64,000 nucleotides of DNA from Sergeia podlipaevii (lineage: Eukaryota; Euglenozoa; Kinetoplastea; Trypanosomatida; Trypanosomatidae), in assembly GCA_030849805.1 (NCBI GenBank), contig JASANZ010002246.1:39736-103735 (forward strand), in the 5' to 3' direction. This document shows positions 28,655-41,500 of the stretch, piece by piece. Positions within the stretch are counted from its first letter, which is position 1. The number at the start of each line of letters is the position of its first letter. The notes beneath the pieces are model-generated. The model was not told the DNA's origin, ran no database searches, and saw only the letters and a program-made list of their open reading frames with translations. The translations under genes were made by a program, and so were the position numbers.

Positions 28655-29698
28655 CTACACCATTCTATTGGAGTAGCGCCAGGGTTGAGGTCCTTGCCGT
28701 ATCCCATCTTGTGCCGGCGCCTCACGCATCTTGTACTTAGCAATGGACAGCACGACACGCCCTCGCTGATCTCCAGATTTCCCGGTCTTGCCCCCCATTT
28801 CGCGTCTGAGATACCGCATGTAGTGCACCTTGCCACCAAAGGCACGCAGATAGGAACAGTTTTTAATGAGCAGAGAGAACGGCACGCCGTCGCAGTGATC
28901 GCGAAAAGAAAAGTCCGGTTGTACTTTGCGAATAATAGTGAGCAGCTCGTGGGTGGCCAGCGCCGCCTCGTCATACAGCATAAAAGTGCTCCCGTCCGCG
29001 CCGAGATCCCTCCACACCACTCTCTCGCCTTCTGTACTGTAGCTAGACCCGCTACTGCTTCCGGAGGACTCATAGTGCCGTGGCTGTAGCGGTGTGGCTG
29101 ACGACGTTACCACTTGATTGTCAGCGACAAACTCCGCGGGCAGTGGCGGCCCATACTGGAGCAAGGCGGCCCGCACTAGATCATCAAAGCGGGTTTGAAT
29201 GATACTGTTGCCGCTGTCTGGATCCACATCGTCGTATCCGAGGCTCCCTTCACCACCACCACCGCTGCTATCAAAGTCAAAAGAAGAGGAGGACCCTGCC
29301 GCGGACCGGCGCAGTGACCGTTGCGCTTCCTCAGCCGTATCTGCCCAGCGGCGCGCTTCCATCATGTTGCCAGCTCCCCTGCTTCGTAGAGGGTCACCCT
29401 CCATCCTCCTGGCCTCCTCCTCCGCCACAGATTGCACCTGAGCCTCGCACACGTCTTGCATTCCAGAAGACTCAGAGTAGAGTAGACTCATGCGATGGTA
29501 GCCACCAACCGCACTTTTCCCTTCTCTTCCCCTCTGCCGTTGCTGCCTCGCTTCAATCTTGTTTATATGAGAGACCGCCTCCTTGTAGGTAGAGCGCTGA
29601 CCCTTATTGCTTGCTGTGCTAGAGGCGAGCACTGCAAGACGCCGTGCCTGCCGTGAAGCATGACGAGATTCGCCATTGGACAAGAGCCCCTTGAACAT
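28655..29698 (-). CDS. Hypothetical protein, 347 residues
   Basis: First ATG at 29698-29696 (MFKGLLSNGESRHASRQ); the open frame extends 20 codons further upstream to a GTG through a poly-Asn stretch that I treat as 5' UTR. The first 100 residues are basic (Arg/Lys/Ala) and could be an organellar presequence, but this is weak. The middle (about 130-230) is Ser/Gly-rich and acidic. The C-terminal 120 residues look folded: TFMLYDEAALATHELLTII, then KVQPDFSFRDHCDGVPF, LLIKNCSYLRAFGGKVHYMRY and a basic tail. I do not recognise the family. Not membrane associated by eye. Downstream of a long empty stretch and upstream of SFT2. Confidence 0.85.
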   Translation of the reverse strand: MFKGLLSNGESRHASRQARRLAVLASSTASNKGQRSTYKEAVSHINKIEARQQRQRGREGKSAVGGYHRMSLLYSESSGMQDVCEAQVQSVAEEEARRMEGDPLRSRGAGNMMEARRWADTAEEAQRSLRRSAAGSSSSFDFDSSGGGGEGSLGYDDVDPDSGNSIIQTRFDDLVRAALLQYGPPLPAEFVADNQVVTSSATPLQPRHYESSGSSSGSSYSTEGERVVWRDLGADGSTFMLYDEAALATHELLTIIRKVQPDFSFRDHCDGVPFSLLIKNCSYLRAFGGKVHYMRYLRREMGGKTGKSGDQRGRVVLSIAKYKMREAPAQDGIRQGPQPWRYSNRMV

Positions 29699-32467
29699 GG
29701 CAGCGAAGGGAAATTTATTATTATTATTATTGCTGCTATTATCTAATCGCTCACTCACTCACTGAGTGAGTCTGATCTTTTCGTGCTCACGACACCCTTT
29801 AATATAATAAAAATAGCAACAACTATAAATGAGAGATACAAGTGCCCCACAGACCTTCTATTATTTTAAAAAAATTTTAGGGCACTATGTTGTGCATGAA
29901 GTGAAAGAGCTTTCAAAGAAAAGAGAGAGAGAGAGCCATGAGGGTAAGATATTTGTTGGTGCACACAGGAAAGAGAAATAGTAACCCCCATTCCTTTTTT
30001 TTCCCCCGAAAGAAGCCACAATAATCGTAAGAAAATATGCATCTGTAAGAAAGGAAATGGAAGTGCGCCGTAGGACAAAGTCTTTGCACCCCCATCGGCA
30101 AAAGAATCCCGTCGAGCCTTTCATTTTCATTTTCTTGCTGAAACACCATTACAACCGCATTGAAACTCGAGGTGCACCATTGTGAGACAAGTGGAGGTCA
30201 TATCAACGTGCTCACCAGCTCATGTTGGTGGGAGATGTCTTTCTCTCTCTCTCTCTCTTTCTTCCCCTCCTAGAGATCACCAGCACTTTAGTAAAATATC
30301 ATGAGAGACTTATACCAGATGCATTACCGCACGAACACACACACGCACCACCACGAGCAATGTTGTTGCTTGGGATGTATACCATATAAACTTAGGCTCA
30401 GCCAAGCGCTTTCAACACTAAAAAAAAATATCGCGGTTAATAAAATCACGAACGTGCGACACTACGAAATTGATAAGAAAAATAGAAGTGATGATCACCT
30501 TCACTATGCATTCCTGCACAAGGCATACATATAGCGGAAAATGAAAGCCACTAACGCTAAGAAGAAGAAGAAGAAAAAAAAAATCACATATATATGAGAA
30601 ACCAAAAAAAATGCAGCACAACAAGTGCAGATATATAAGCAAAAATGAACATTTTTTTTTTTACAAAAAAACAAAAAAAAACATACTCTGATTATCCCTT
30701 TAGCAGCTTACATTTCCGCGCACATATATAGTTGTGTGTATAGCTGGGCAACAGAGCACGACAGCGAGCAAAAAAACTTACCAAACCTAAATTGAAATCA
30801 GTATATATAGAAGAGCAGTACCAGAAAAAAAAAAAGCACTCGCACAGCACCCACTTTCATGCACACTTTCTCTATTTGCGAATAAAACTTAGCATGTCAA
30901 TCAACGATAAACGAAAGCACACAAGTATTCGTTGCGTGAGAAAGAATAGGGGAGAAGGTAGAACATCTAAGAAGCAATTCCACTCCCTCCCCCCCTCTCT
31001 CCTACATACATGTGTACGCATTCCCCAAACTAGCGTATTCGATTGTGCACGTACATCAATACAAGGCTTCAATTTATATGTAATATAGTAGCAAGACAAT
31101 AATAACAATAATGATAGCTTCGGCGGACGAAAAGTTAGATGTAGCAAAGCTGAGGAACAGGGTAGCAGGTATACATCAGATAGCTCACCTTCGACGTGCT
31201 TCAGCAACACATGTGTATTTTCTGCCACACTGCAATCGCAAAACAATAAAAAAAGTTTTAAGCAAAAAAAAAAAGCACCTGTATGGTGTGCTCTACACTT
31301 GGATCATACTGTCACCTTCTTCTCACACCATTTCCTCACTTTGTGTTTCTTCTCTTTCTTTATATTGGAAAAAAAAATGGTAAACAAAAACATATATATA
31401 TATTCCACATTCCTCTTTATCCATCTAACTGCATATTGCCTCGAGCACGGTTGTTGCTACTGTTGACTTTTAAGAGGACCTGGCTGCTAGTTTGTTTGTA
31501 TTGCTTCCCGATTGCTTTCATGCAGTTCAGTTGCAAGCACAATACGTCTAGTGCCCTTTTCCCTCCTCACTTGGAATACTTGAAAAAAAATCCTTTACAA
31601 TAACATTTTTTTTGCTGCTCCTGTATGGGGAGAAGTTATGCTGTGCATGTGTGTATGTGCAGAAGCACAGCTATTATTGCTTGTTCTCAGAAGGAAAAAA
31701 AGATAGTGACTGATCAGATACAAAAACAAAATACAACTTGATCAACACAAATTTGACCGACTAATCGTCGCCCATACTAACATACACGTATTGAAATGAT
31801 ATAAAAAAGGAACACACCCGCTCCCCAGTAACATTTTTTCTTTTTTTAATAGGCGCACACGTAACAATAAAAACTGATAATCGTTCCCATTGCAGGACAA
31901 GCTGTCGTGAGAAACAATCGCGGCGCACGGGAAGAGCTGCGTGCCCCTTCATTATAAAAAACAAAAAAAAACAAAAAAAGAACTATGCGCTAACCGCCAA
32001 GATAGGGTTCTCACTTATAATATAATCGTAGTTTTTCTCCATCTTGTGATTTGACAAAAAAGAATGAGCAAAAAAAAAAATTGCTACACACAATAAAAAA
32101 ACAACAACAGTACACACGCACTCACATATTTATAGTAACAGAAATATGTCACAGACGCTAAGAGTAACAATGATAAAGCACACAGGAAAATCGGTAATCA
32201 CAAAATAAAGGGAAACAGGCTCATTGCACGTGCGTATCAAGCAGCCATCACACCCGCTGTGCAGCACTAGCTTCCTCTACAAACTCATCATATCCTCACA
32301 TATACACACAACGTTTACTTCTTATATATTAATCTTTTCCATATTGAAATAAATAATAATGTTCTACCGTCTCGCTTCACTTTGTCTTCATCTTATGTTG
32401 TTATTTTTGCTGTTTAATTGAAAAACTAGCAATGAAAACTATGATGTCCATCTACAGTGTTTGGCTT
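29699..32467. other. Long gene-free stretch of 2.77 kb
   Basis: Four to five times longer than most gaps here. AT-rich with A/T homopolymers, short TA runs, and a CT tract followed by AG at 30241-30272 on the plus strand. Candidate ORFs are short and low-complexity: a 90-codon plus-strand ORF at 31111-31383 and a 63-codon minus-strand ORF at 31761-31952; I would not call either a gene. No tRNA with matching A and B boxes was found by eye. It could be a long 3' UTR of the coiled-coil gene, hold an ncRNA, or mark a lost gene. Confidence 0.6.
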
Positions 32468-34774
32468 TCATTCCTTATCAAGGATGCTTGCATCCAAGAT
32501 GGACCCCTGTGGACCCACGCTACACATCGCAGGGAGGAAGCGACGCCGAGCAGAAAACCAGAGCTCTTCGCCTGTCTGGAAGCGGATGAAGTAGCGGAAC
32601 CCTTGCTTCGGTACGTACTCTTCATTCAACATGTACGTTCCTAGCTGGAAGGAACTCGTTTGATTGCCAATAGTGACAGTGGGCTCAACGCCAGTGGGGA
32701 CGGTCTTGGGCTTCTTATCTGCTTCTACGGTCCCCCCAACGTGTGCCTCCCCGGTACTCTCAAACTTACCCTCCTCACTTTCTGTTTCCAGTTCGCTGGA
32801 GCGGTTCTCGGCCACGTTGTCAGGCACATCCACTCCACTGACCTCCTCCTCCGCCGTAAGAGGGGCAACGCTGGGCTCCTTATCGTTCTTCTTGCTGTTC
32901 TTGAACTCCTTCTTCTTTTCCTTAATAAAGTCCTTGCGTTCTTCTTCTTCAGATTTGAGGCGCTGCACGCCCTGCAGGTCCTTTGGGAGAATCAACTGAG
33001 CAATGACGCGTGTGTACTTGGTGGCCTGAACCTGAGCATCATTCGCGCTGTACTTGAGGGGTTCGAACTGCACTGGTACAAACTTCTCACCGACGTTGAG
33101 GATCTGGGTCTGAAAGCCATCGTCCACGACGTCTGCGTTCTCGCTATATGCAGACTTCTCGTTGACATCTTCATCGGGGCGTGGATGCTTTTCGAACTCG
33201 CGGATACCACGAAGCGTCTCAAAGCCGGTAATCTTTCTGATTTTCTTGTCTGCAAAGCAAATACGGTGGCTGCCAAAATCAACGTACTTGCGTGTCTTTG
33301 GGTGGCCATCAAAGCCAGTGACTGTTTCTTCGCACACCTTCCCTTTGGTCGTGTTCAGCATCAAAAGCGGAAAGGCGTCAGTGGAGTTGCGGTCTACGCC
33401 AAGACGAATATTCACACCGCGGTAGTATTCCGGAGCCATGGTGAGTTTCTTGAGAGCAAACTTCTCAAGAATAATGATAAACGGATAGGGAGTGTAGCGA
33501 TACTTAACTGGAAATGGAGTGGAGGGCTGACTTTTGTTTTCCTTTGAGGAAAAGATGTTCTTGACAAGATCTAATGGGATAAAGCCTGAGCTCCTCCTCT
33601 CTTGCCCCCTCTCGCCCTTCCCACTCTTTGCCTCCTGCGGCTTTTCCTTCACAATTCCAGCGTTTGTGCGACTGTTGCCCACATCGACGCCGTAGCGCTC
33701 ATTCTCGTCCCTCTGTGCTTCGCGCTCTTTGACCTCCTTCTCGCGCTGCTTCTTGCGCTCCTTTTCCATCAATTTCTCCTCCTTCTCGCGGCGCTTGCGA
33801 GCCTCCTTGTTCTCCCTCTCGCGTTGCTTCTCCTCAAACTTGGCGAGCTCCTCAAGTGGGAGGTCAGCGGAAACGGTGAAGCTGAGCATCGAGCCCATCA
33901 GGATGCCGCTCTTGGACTTGACGCGGTCACTAAAGAGCATTGCCTTCGTCTTAGTGTTGACAGTGCTACTGACGTCAATCACGCGGGGGTAGCTCATATA
34001 ACGCTTCACAATTTCCGGATCCTGCTTCTTGATGAGTTTCTCCACCATGATTTCAGGGTCACTACGATCATCGCCGGTCAGCAGGGCCAGCTGTTCAGCC
34101 GTGAAACCCATCTCCGCACCCTCCCGCTGTGCCGCTGCAAGGGCCTCGTTCTCCTCACCATTAGGCATATCACCGACGTCTGAGCCGCTGTATTTATCAT
34201 CTTCGTCCTCCTCGTCTAGCTCCTCGCGGTACACAGCAAGTAATTCATTGGGATTGCTATCCATTTCAGTGACATTGGCTGCAGCATCAGCGCCCGGCTT
34301 ACGCAGCACGAACACCTTCGCAAAGAAGGAAAGGGGGTGACCCATCTTCTGGTCAAACACCCACTCACCCTCATACTTGTTGAGCGGCTGCATCTCAATG
34401 TCATACTTCACCGCGCTCAGCTTGCCAAACTTGAGGATGACCATGTCGCCCCCAGACTCCATCGGCACTGCCGACCCATTGGCTCCCCGGTTGGCAGACA
34501 TTTGGGCACAATACGCTGAATTGGAGCGAGCCCCTTCGGAACTCTTGTCCTTCTCCACAGGCGTTGCGACCGCGTCGTGCTGAGCAGTCGTTGGAAGGTC
34601 TGAGGGATCAGCAACAGTGAACCATTTAGTGTGGCGAGTGAGAGAGCCCTTGCCTTTACGGCCGACAAACACCGCGACACGCACGGCACCTTGCTCAAAG
34701 ATCGCTTTGGGGATTTGGAAGGAAATGTCAGACACAGTCACTGAGACAGTAACGGGATCTGGCTTCTTCGACAT
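32468..34774 (-). CDS. Conserved-looking coiled-coil protein, 768 residues
   Basis: First plausible ATG at 34774-34772 (MSKKPDPVTVSVTVSD); the 40 upstream codons are TA-repeat translation and are excluded. N-terminal residues 1-200 look like a beta-rich domain (VRVAVFVGRKGKGS, GDMVILKFGKLSAVKYDIEMQPL). Then an acidic linker with DEEDEDD, a highly charged Lys/Glu/Arg coiled coil at about 310-375, a second folded region around 420-580 (YPFIIILEKFALKKLTMAPEYY), a Lys-rich segment near 620, an acidic Ser/Glu tail and a short folded C-terminus (YFIRFQTGEELWFSARRRF). No signal or membrane span. I do not recognise the family; the architecture fits a cytoskeletal or membrane-apposed scaffold, which is speculation. 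Confidence 0.88.
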   Translation of the reverse strand: MSKKPDPVTVSVTVSDISFQIPKAIFEQGAVRVAVFVGRKGKGSLTRHTKWFTVADPSDLPTTAQHDAVATPVEKDKSSEGARSNSAYCAQMSANRGANGSAVPMESGGDMVILKFGKLSAVKYDIEMQPLNKYEGEWVFDQKMGHPLSFFAKVFVLRKPGADAAANVTEMDSNPNELLAVYREELDEEDEDDKYSGSDVGDMPNGEENEALAAAQREGAEMGFTAEQLALLTGDDRSDPEIMVEKLIKKQDPEIVKRYMSYPRVIDVSSTVNTKTKAMLFSDRVKSKSGILMGSMLSFTVSADLPLEELAKFEEKQRERENKEARKRREKEEKLMEKERKKQREKEVKEREAQRDENERYGVDVGNSRTNAGIVKEKPQEAKSGKGERGQERRSSGFIPLDLVKNIFSSKENKSQPSTPFPVKYRYTPYPFIIILEKFALKKLTMAPEYYRGVNIRLGVDRNSTDAFPLLMLNTTKGKVCEETVTGFDGHPKTRKYVDFGSHRICFADKKIRKITGFETLRGIREFEKHPRPDEDVNEKSAYSENADVVDDGFQTQILNVGEKFVPVQFEPLKYSANDAQVQATKYTRVIAQLILPKDLQGVQRLKSEEEERKDFIKEKKKEFKNSKKNDKEPSVAPLTAEEEVSGVDVPDNVAENRSSELETESEEGKFESTGEAHVGGTVEADKKPKTVPTGVEPTVTIGNQTSSFQLGTYMLNEEYVPKQGFRYFIRFQTGEELWFSARRRFLPAMCSVGPQGSILDASILDKE

Positions 34775-35529
34775 GTTGGAGAAGATAAAATAAAAAGGCA
34801 CTTTTTTTTTGTTCTGATTTTCGCTCTTCTGCAAAGTATATTTCTCTCTCTCTATATATATATTTATATATATATATATATTTATATATAACACAATGCT
34901 AGCAGTAATACAAACTTATTGATTACTAGCGTTGAAGAACTATTCGTGACTTTGGGGCTTCGTAAAAAAAAAAGAGACACTCAGATAAATACTATATACC
35001 AATAAACACACAAGAGAAGAAAGAAAAGGAGAGAGAGAGACACACACACATAAGATAAGCAATATAATAACATAGATAAACTGGAAGAGATTAATTAAAA
35101 CTAAGCCTCAGGTGCGATTAAAGACATCGAACTTGTGATACATATAAACACAATTTTACGTGTATGCCATCCATTTGAAGCTTTGTAGGAAGCATACTGC
35201 ACTGTGTCCGTGTTTGTAAGCAGACAGATAACGAAGAGTGGTTCAAAGGAAAAAAAGAAAAAAAAAGCAGCGGAATACCTTGAAGAATAACAACAACAGC
35301 TATATCGGCAGAAAGAAAAAGTTCCATTGAGTATACCACAAGCAAATAAGCATGTAAGCAGACACACATTGCTAAGAGCACGCATATACAGAGGGGGGGG
35401 GGGGGTGGAGCATCAATCAAATATTCTACATCATACTACTAATGTAATGATAGGATGCAAAAAGAAAAATGTTAATAAAAAAAAAGCACCATCACATGAA
35501 CGGATCTCTCCATCCACCACAAACGTATC
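34775..35529. other. Intergenic region with TA array and 13-base G run
   Basis: 755 bp. TA-rich array at about 34853-34890, GA and CA runs near 35028-35049, and a run of 13 G at 35393-35405 (13 C in the minus-strand transcript). Together these could form splice and polyadenylation signals; no gene seen. Confidence 0.6.
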
Positions 35530-38500
35530 CTACTCCTCAGGAAATAGACTCTGCAATTGATCAATAAAGACTTCTAAATCAACAATATGTTTCTGCAAGA
35601 CTCTGCACTCCGCCTTCATCCCCTTTTCAATAGCCTTCATCACAGCAGCCCCACTGCTTGCCTCCGCCTCGTGACTCGGGGCGGCGCTCCACTCTCTCTC
35701 GTACTGGTCCTCAATGCTGGATTCCTCTTTGAGTGCCACCTGTGACGGAGAGACATAGTGATACCTCACATAGGCCTCTAACCTCTCCGTGTAGGTGCGT
35801 GCGCCGCCATACTCCAAGTCCAGTCCGCCAACAGATAACGGAATAGTTCTTGCGAGAGCAGTACTGACACCGCCGCGCATGGCGCTTGTGGCCGGCGTGA
35901 AAAAATCATTGGAGGCAAAATTGTTACAGTGCTCAGCGGCACCGCTTTGGTGACGTTGCGAGTACCACTCTGAGTGGATGCATTCTTCTTCTTGCTGAAG
36001 GCTGTTCATCCATTCAGTGTTGTAGTCTGCAAAGGTGAAAGCGCTTCGCTCAATCATCGCACTGCTGCTACTCTTCTTCTTCTTGGTACTAAAGCCACTG
36101 CGGTTGCCTCGCAAGCACATAAGCGGCAGCTTGGCAATAGTTCGAAGAAGCAATGCTACCCACCGACATACCATAGACCAGAAGCGAGGACAAGCCTCTT
36201 GCAGTAGGTACACCACATGCAAAGCGGCACCAAGACATGCAGCAGTAATCAAGAAGGCGCCACTGACGGTAACGGCGGTGGATGTTGCTGCCGTCATGAC
36301 ATCCGTCTCCCACTTGGATCCTTTTCTAGCACTTCCAGCATAGTTGAACACTGAAACGCCGCGGAGCTCAGAGCCCCATGAGCACGAGATGACCACCAAC
36401 AGCAGGAGGCATGAGATTCCTTGTAGTGCATTCAAACTCGTGTTACTGTACGGTGAGACTATCTGGCAAGCGGCAAAGGAAAATACGAGCAGCCACGAGC
36501 ACACCGCTACTGCAGGGACAGGCTGATCCACAAGAAGAGTCACTACAAGTGCCAGAAGCGGCCTTCGAAAGCACAGCCACACTCCCCACCACGCGCAACC
36601 CTTACGCACCCCCAATGCTGCCTCGGCAAGATCTGCAGCAGATACCGCGGAGGTCGCGCACATGCGACAGAAACGACGTAACTGTCTCCACCACTGCGTC
36701 CCTGTCGAGTGGGCCGCAGGGCCAGCGACGAGTGTGGTGTGTTGTTGATCCCTCCTTCGCTGCCGGTGTCGCAGATACAACACGTGTAGCAACGGAGGCA
36801 CAGCAAGCAGAAGAGCTGTCACCACAATACCACAGAGCCGCCACGCCTTATAGTCAGCAGTGTCACAGCTCTTTGAAAGATCAATCAGTAATAAGGAATG
36901 CAGCCTTGGCTTCAGAAGACGAAGAGACTCCTCCGCTGCTGCCAGTACTTCTGGTGATTCACTCGACACAATGATGCTACGGCCTTGCACCACAGGAAAA
37001 ATTTCCGCCGCCGTACCTACATCGATGCTTATGCAGTACGTCAGTAACACTGCACTACGCAAAATCGAAGCAATGAAATACCATATGAACACACAGAAGT
37101 AAAAGAAAAGATTGGTAGGTAACGGGCTCCAACGGTGATGCTGTACATCCTTGTGCTCATTGCTCGCAAGCGCCAAGCTGTCACCATCTCTGTCAGCACT
37201 TTGAGAGTAGCCGCGTGGCGCACCGACTGCATTATCAGACGCATAAGACACTATCTTCTTGTTTGTGTCTTTCTTCTCCGTCATGCCGTGGCGCTGGCTA
37301 AGTGCGCGCCTTACACCTTCGCGCGAGATGTGCTCCTCCAAGTAGCCCACATCCACGTGCACTGGGTTAAAGGAAAGGTGGGTTCCAGGTGCGCCAACAG
37401 ACAGGTCATTCGTGGCGTCGTGATCTCCATCTGCGATGGCGAGAGACAGCGATGGCACTGTGACACGAGGTATTGTACCACTGCGTGACACCGTGCATTT
37501 CCTTCCTGCATCACCTGCTCCGCGTGATTCTCTCTGCCTTCCTCCCGTGACGCTGGCTCGCCTTCCCCCGGAGACAGATACATGTAGGTGTGTGGCGCTG
37601 CTCTCTGAGCCTTCCTCCCCATCTTCTTCATCCACATCCTCCTCCTCTTCTCTTGATTCACGTCCCGCACTCGGTGCCATTCTTTGTGAGTCTACCGCGT
37701 CACATTCTTCTGTACCCGCAGCTGCGCCACTTCGATCGCTTTGTCGGCGTGCTCTAGCAGAAAGCAAGTGGTCGCTGTCCTTGTCTCCCGCAAGAGACCC
37801 AGTAGATGTGTGCCGCTTCCGTCGTCCTCGCCGCCGGCTACCTCCTCGCACCGAGTCTGCGGATAGAGTGGCGCTCCGCCCCTTTCTTGCTATCCCCGCG
37901 TCAGATCCCAGAGAGATGCGCTCCTCAAGGGCCGCAATGCGGGAGAGCAGCTCCTCATGTTCTTCAGTGAGCAGGCGCAGAGCAGTGTCACGAGTGGCGC
38001 CACTCGGCAGCTGCGCTATGCTCTGTTGGGCTAGAATATTTCTATCGCATTGAGCATATAACGCGGCAAGTTGCCGCCGTTCCTCCTCCACCGCTACCAA
38101 CAAGGGCACGGCGCTTCTTGTTGCGGTCGCGGCTGATAGAGCAGATGAAAGAGCCGCTACATTGGCACTGGGGGTATCCATGATAGCTGCAACACCACTT
38201 CCCTCTACCACCGTCAAGGCTCCTGCAGCGGTAGTCGCGGTTGCTGCAAATGCTGCTGCCCCGGCTGCTGCAGGCAATGATGATGCCGTCTCCGCCGTGA
38301 CATCCCTTGGAGCACGTGGCAGCAATCGCTCCGCAGAGAGACTCGCAGCATAGAGCGCCACCAGCCATGCAATGGGGGCAGCTAAAAACGGTGACACCAA
38401 TGAAACGACAAAAGAAGAGAAGCCGCTAGTGGTGATGAGGCACTGAAACACAAAGAGTGACTGTATGCTAGACATGGCGACTACATGTAGGAATATGAGA

Positions 38501-41500
38501 AAGTGTCGTGCTGCGGGTGAGATAAGGGCGTCCGGTAACTGTTGCTGCTGCAGAGCAAGAAGACACACGAGCTGTAGAAAGTCTACCATTGAGAGAACAA
38601 TGTGAGCAACGCGCTTGTATGAGCTCATGCCTTGCGCTAGCACAGCTGCCAAAGCAATGAGCAGCACCACACAAAGAATGACAAGAGCAGTCGCTGCGAC
38701 AGCATTGGAAGAAGAACTACCACACGCCTCGCAGGTGCCCCGACCTGAACGAGCATACCGTCTCTGCAGGCCAGCAGACCAATCGCGCGACGGACTGTCC
38801 GGTGGAGCTCCTTGGCCAGTGCTGCACAGACTACACATTGGGCCCATGTATCCAACTGCACACCCGTCTTTTTTACCGCCTGCGCAAGCCTCGGGCGGTG
38901 AGCAGGGGTATATAGAGTAAGCTAGTATGCCTCCCTTCCAGTACCCTGGGGCTGCATCTAATATGAAGGAGCCATCACACTTTGCGTGCGGTGGGCATGC
39001 GGAGCACTCCACAGTGCCATACACAGCGTACTGATCCTTCACGCACAACGCTGGTTCGACTTTAACTGAGGAGATTGCAGTAGTTCCACTATCGTTTACC
39101 GTGCAAACAGAAACACGATAATCTTGGCCATACAAACCCGTAGGAAGCACCGAATCAAAGGTGTAATAGCCATTGCTGAATTGCCTACTACGTACCACCC
39201 GCGTTGCCACCACTGGGACGCGACCAATGGTGGTGCTGTTTGTGTAAACAACATAGGGAAACTCAGCCTCGAGAGTAAGAAAGTACTCAGGGACACCTTT
39301 ACTGAACAGTACCTGATTGTCCGCCTCGTCATGCAGTGTCGCCACTGGCTGCCTCGGCGGTGAGACAGAAGGATTGTTTGGAAACTTTCGCGAAGGCTCT
39401 ACGAGGATAGAGGTAGTATAGGGTGCCCCCTCACTGACCTCGTACAGCACAGCCGCAGAGTCCAGTTCATCTGAGCTGAAAGAGAGCTTGCCAATGCCCA
39501 CCAGAGGGTATTGCAGAGAAACGGAGAAGCACGTCTCCCCATCCCGCGTTTGATTTATGTAAGCTGCCACAACAAGATGATCCGAAGTGGATCCCATATG
39601 GGCGCTGAGTTTCTTGCGCACGCTGCTATTGTGAAGGTGAAATTGACGAGTGATGTAGAACCACGATGGCTTAAGTCGTACTACACGTCCCATGTCCAGC
39701 TCTTGTAACGCATGTCCCTCGTCATCAACGACACGCATGCACAAGGGAGGAAGAGCGGAAAGATGAGCCGACTTCACTTTTACCCGTACAGGTGACGATT
39801 CTGTGACGCATTCAGGACAATATGACGCAGCTGCAAGAGCACTCATACAAACAGCACTATTATTATTCACTATGCGTGCATCAGATGTGCTGGGGATCGA
39901 CGGCACGAGGCGTCTGGCGTGCCCAACAAAAGTAAACGGGATTTTATTAGAGAAAACGATGCCATTCATAGATACAGATATTGTACCAGTCTCACCTGCG
40001 CTAGGGGCAGGTACGCCTTCTTTGGAGAGAATACATAACAAACTTTGTGATGATAAAAGTTCCGCTTTTGCAACAGCCAGTACGCCCCGCTCATCTTCAA
40101 AACGGCATTGCATCATCTTATCCAATCTAAAATCCTGTCCTAAAACCAAAATGTCTCTAGTATCGTCTATAAAGGCACGTGCACTGTCGGTATCGCCAGA
40201 AGTAGCGGAGACGATAAGAGGAGCGTAGGTGGTATTCACAGGAACCCAGGAGGTAGCTCCAGGAATTGTTGCGACGGTGACGGAGACTTCTCTCCGCGAA
40301 AGAAGAGCTTGTATAGGTATGCTAGAGAGTGCAGCCAGCGCTGGCGCGGGCACAGTGGCGCTGGACACGGCCACATGAGCCTGCACGCATGGTGGCAACG
40401 ACACCAGCGGAGGCACCACACACTGGAGCATCGTACTGGAAATAGTGTTGGCAGAATTAATATTCATCACTGCAGGCAAAGTTGTGTTGTTGCCATCAAA
40501 GTAGCACTGCATTGGATGAGCAAAAAAGAAGCCAAAGACGTTAAGTACATCACCGCCCCTGCGATCCACAAAGTCTGACGCGGCGTTCGCGATTGCATAA
40601 GCCGTGTAAAGAGATACATCGAGCACTTCACCTTCGTCCGTACCCTCTCCACCAGTGGTGTGGATGAGCGAGAGAAGGTGCCACCCGTCCAAATGCGCCA
40701 AGAATACCGCACGCTCGGTTGACTTGTGCGTTTGCTGGTGACTCACCAGCAGTAGAGGGACAAGGCTGTTTATGCTGTGAACCACACTGCTGAGCCACGT
40801 AGAACCATCGCTGGCACGCATGAGCACATAAACGGCACCTAGAGAGGCGACATACGACATGGAGAGAGACGTCATATGTGCAGGGGTGATAAGGGGCAGC
40901 TGAGCATGCTCCACGTATGCTTTATCGGAGCCGTCAGCGCTAGGGGTAATCAATACCACAGCCGTGCGGTTTGCTGTAGAAAGAAGTACTAAAAGGTCCT
41001 TCGTACTGCCATTATTCATTGACGTTTCCTCAGCGTATGAAGCGGTTGTGTAGGTACTAAGTGGCGTTACGATGGATACGTCGCCAATAAATGCTACGCT
41101 GCTCGCAGTAACTACCTCAAACGTTGTAGCCCCTGCACCTAGCTCTGCCACGTAGACCGCCCATGCTCCCTTCTGTGAACCAGCTACACAGACAGTGCCT
41201 GTTGCTTCGCTGACTGCGATCGTCTCAGCGGCAAAAGCCTCGCCAGTGCCAAAATCACCGTATTTCTCAGACAGCACTGCTCCACTACGAGTCAACACAA
41301 ACCATCCGTATGCGCGAGACAGCTTGGCGTCTACCACCACATCTTCATCAACGATGACTGACCTTTCCTCCACTTGAACCACTACAAAATCGCAGTCATG
41401 AGCGTGAACGTAACTGCTCTCAAGAACAGTGATTGTGCAAGAGGAGTCATGTGGAGTCATCGCTACCACCAGCACACGAAGTTCTCCATTCCTCTCGCTT

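Noticed and set aside
31111..31383. Plus-strand ORF of 90 codons in the 2.77-kb gap
   Set aside because: Opposite strand to the unit, C-terminal half is Lys/Ser low complexity from homopolymers, no recognisable family.
31761..31952. Minus-strand ORF of 63 codons in the gap
   Set aside because: Short, unremarkable composition, ends in AT-rich DNA; no support beyond chance openness.
34775..34894. 40-codon extension of the coiled-coil protein
   Set aside because: It is the translation of the TA repeat (Ile/Tyr/Asn) and the real ATG with normal coding sequence follows.
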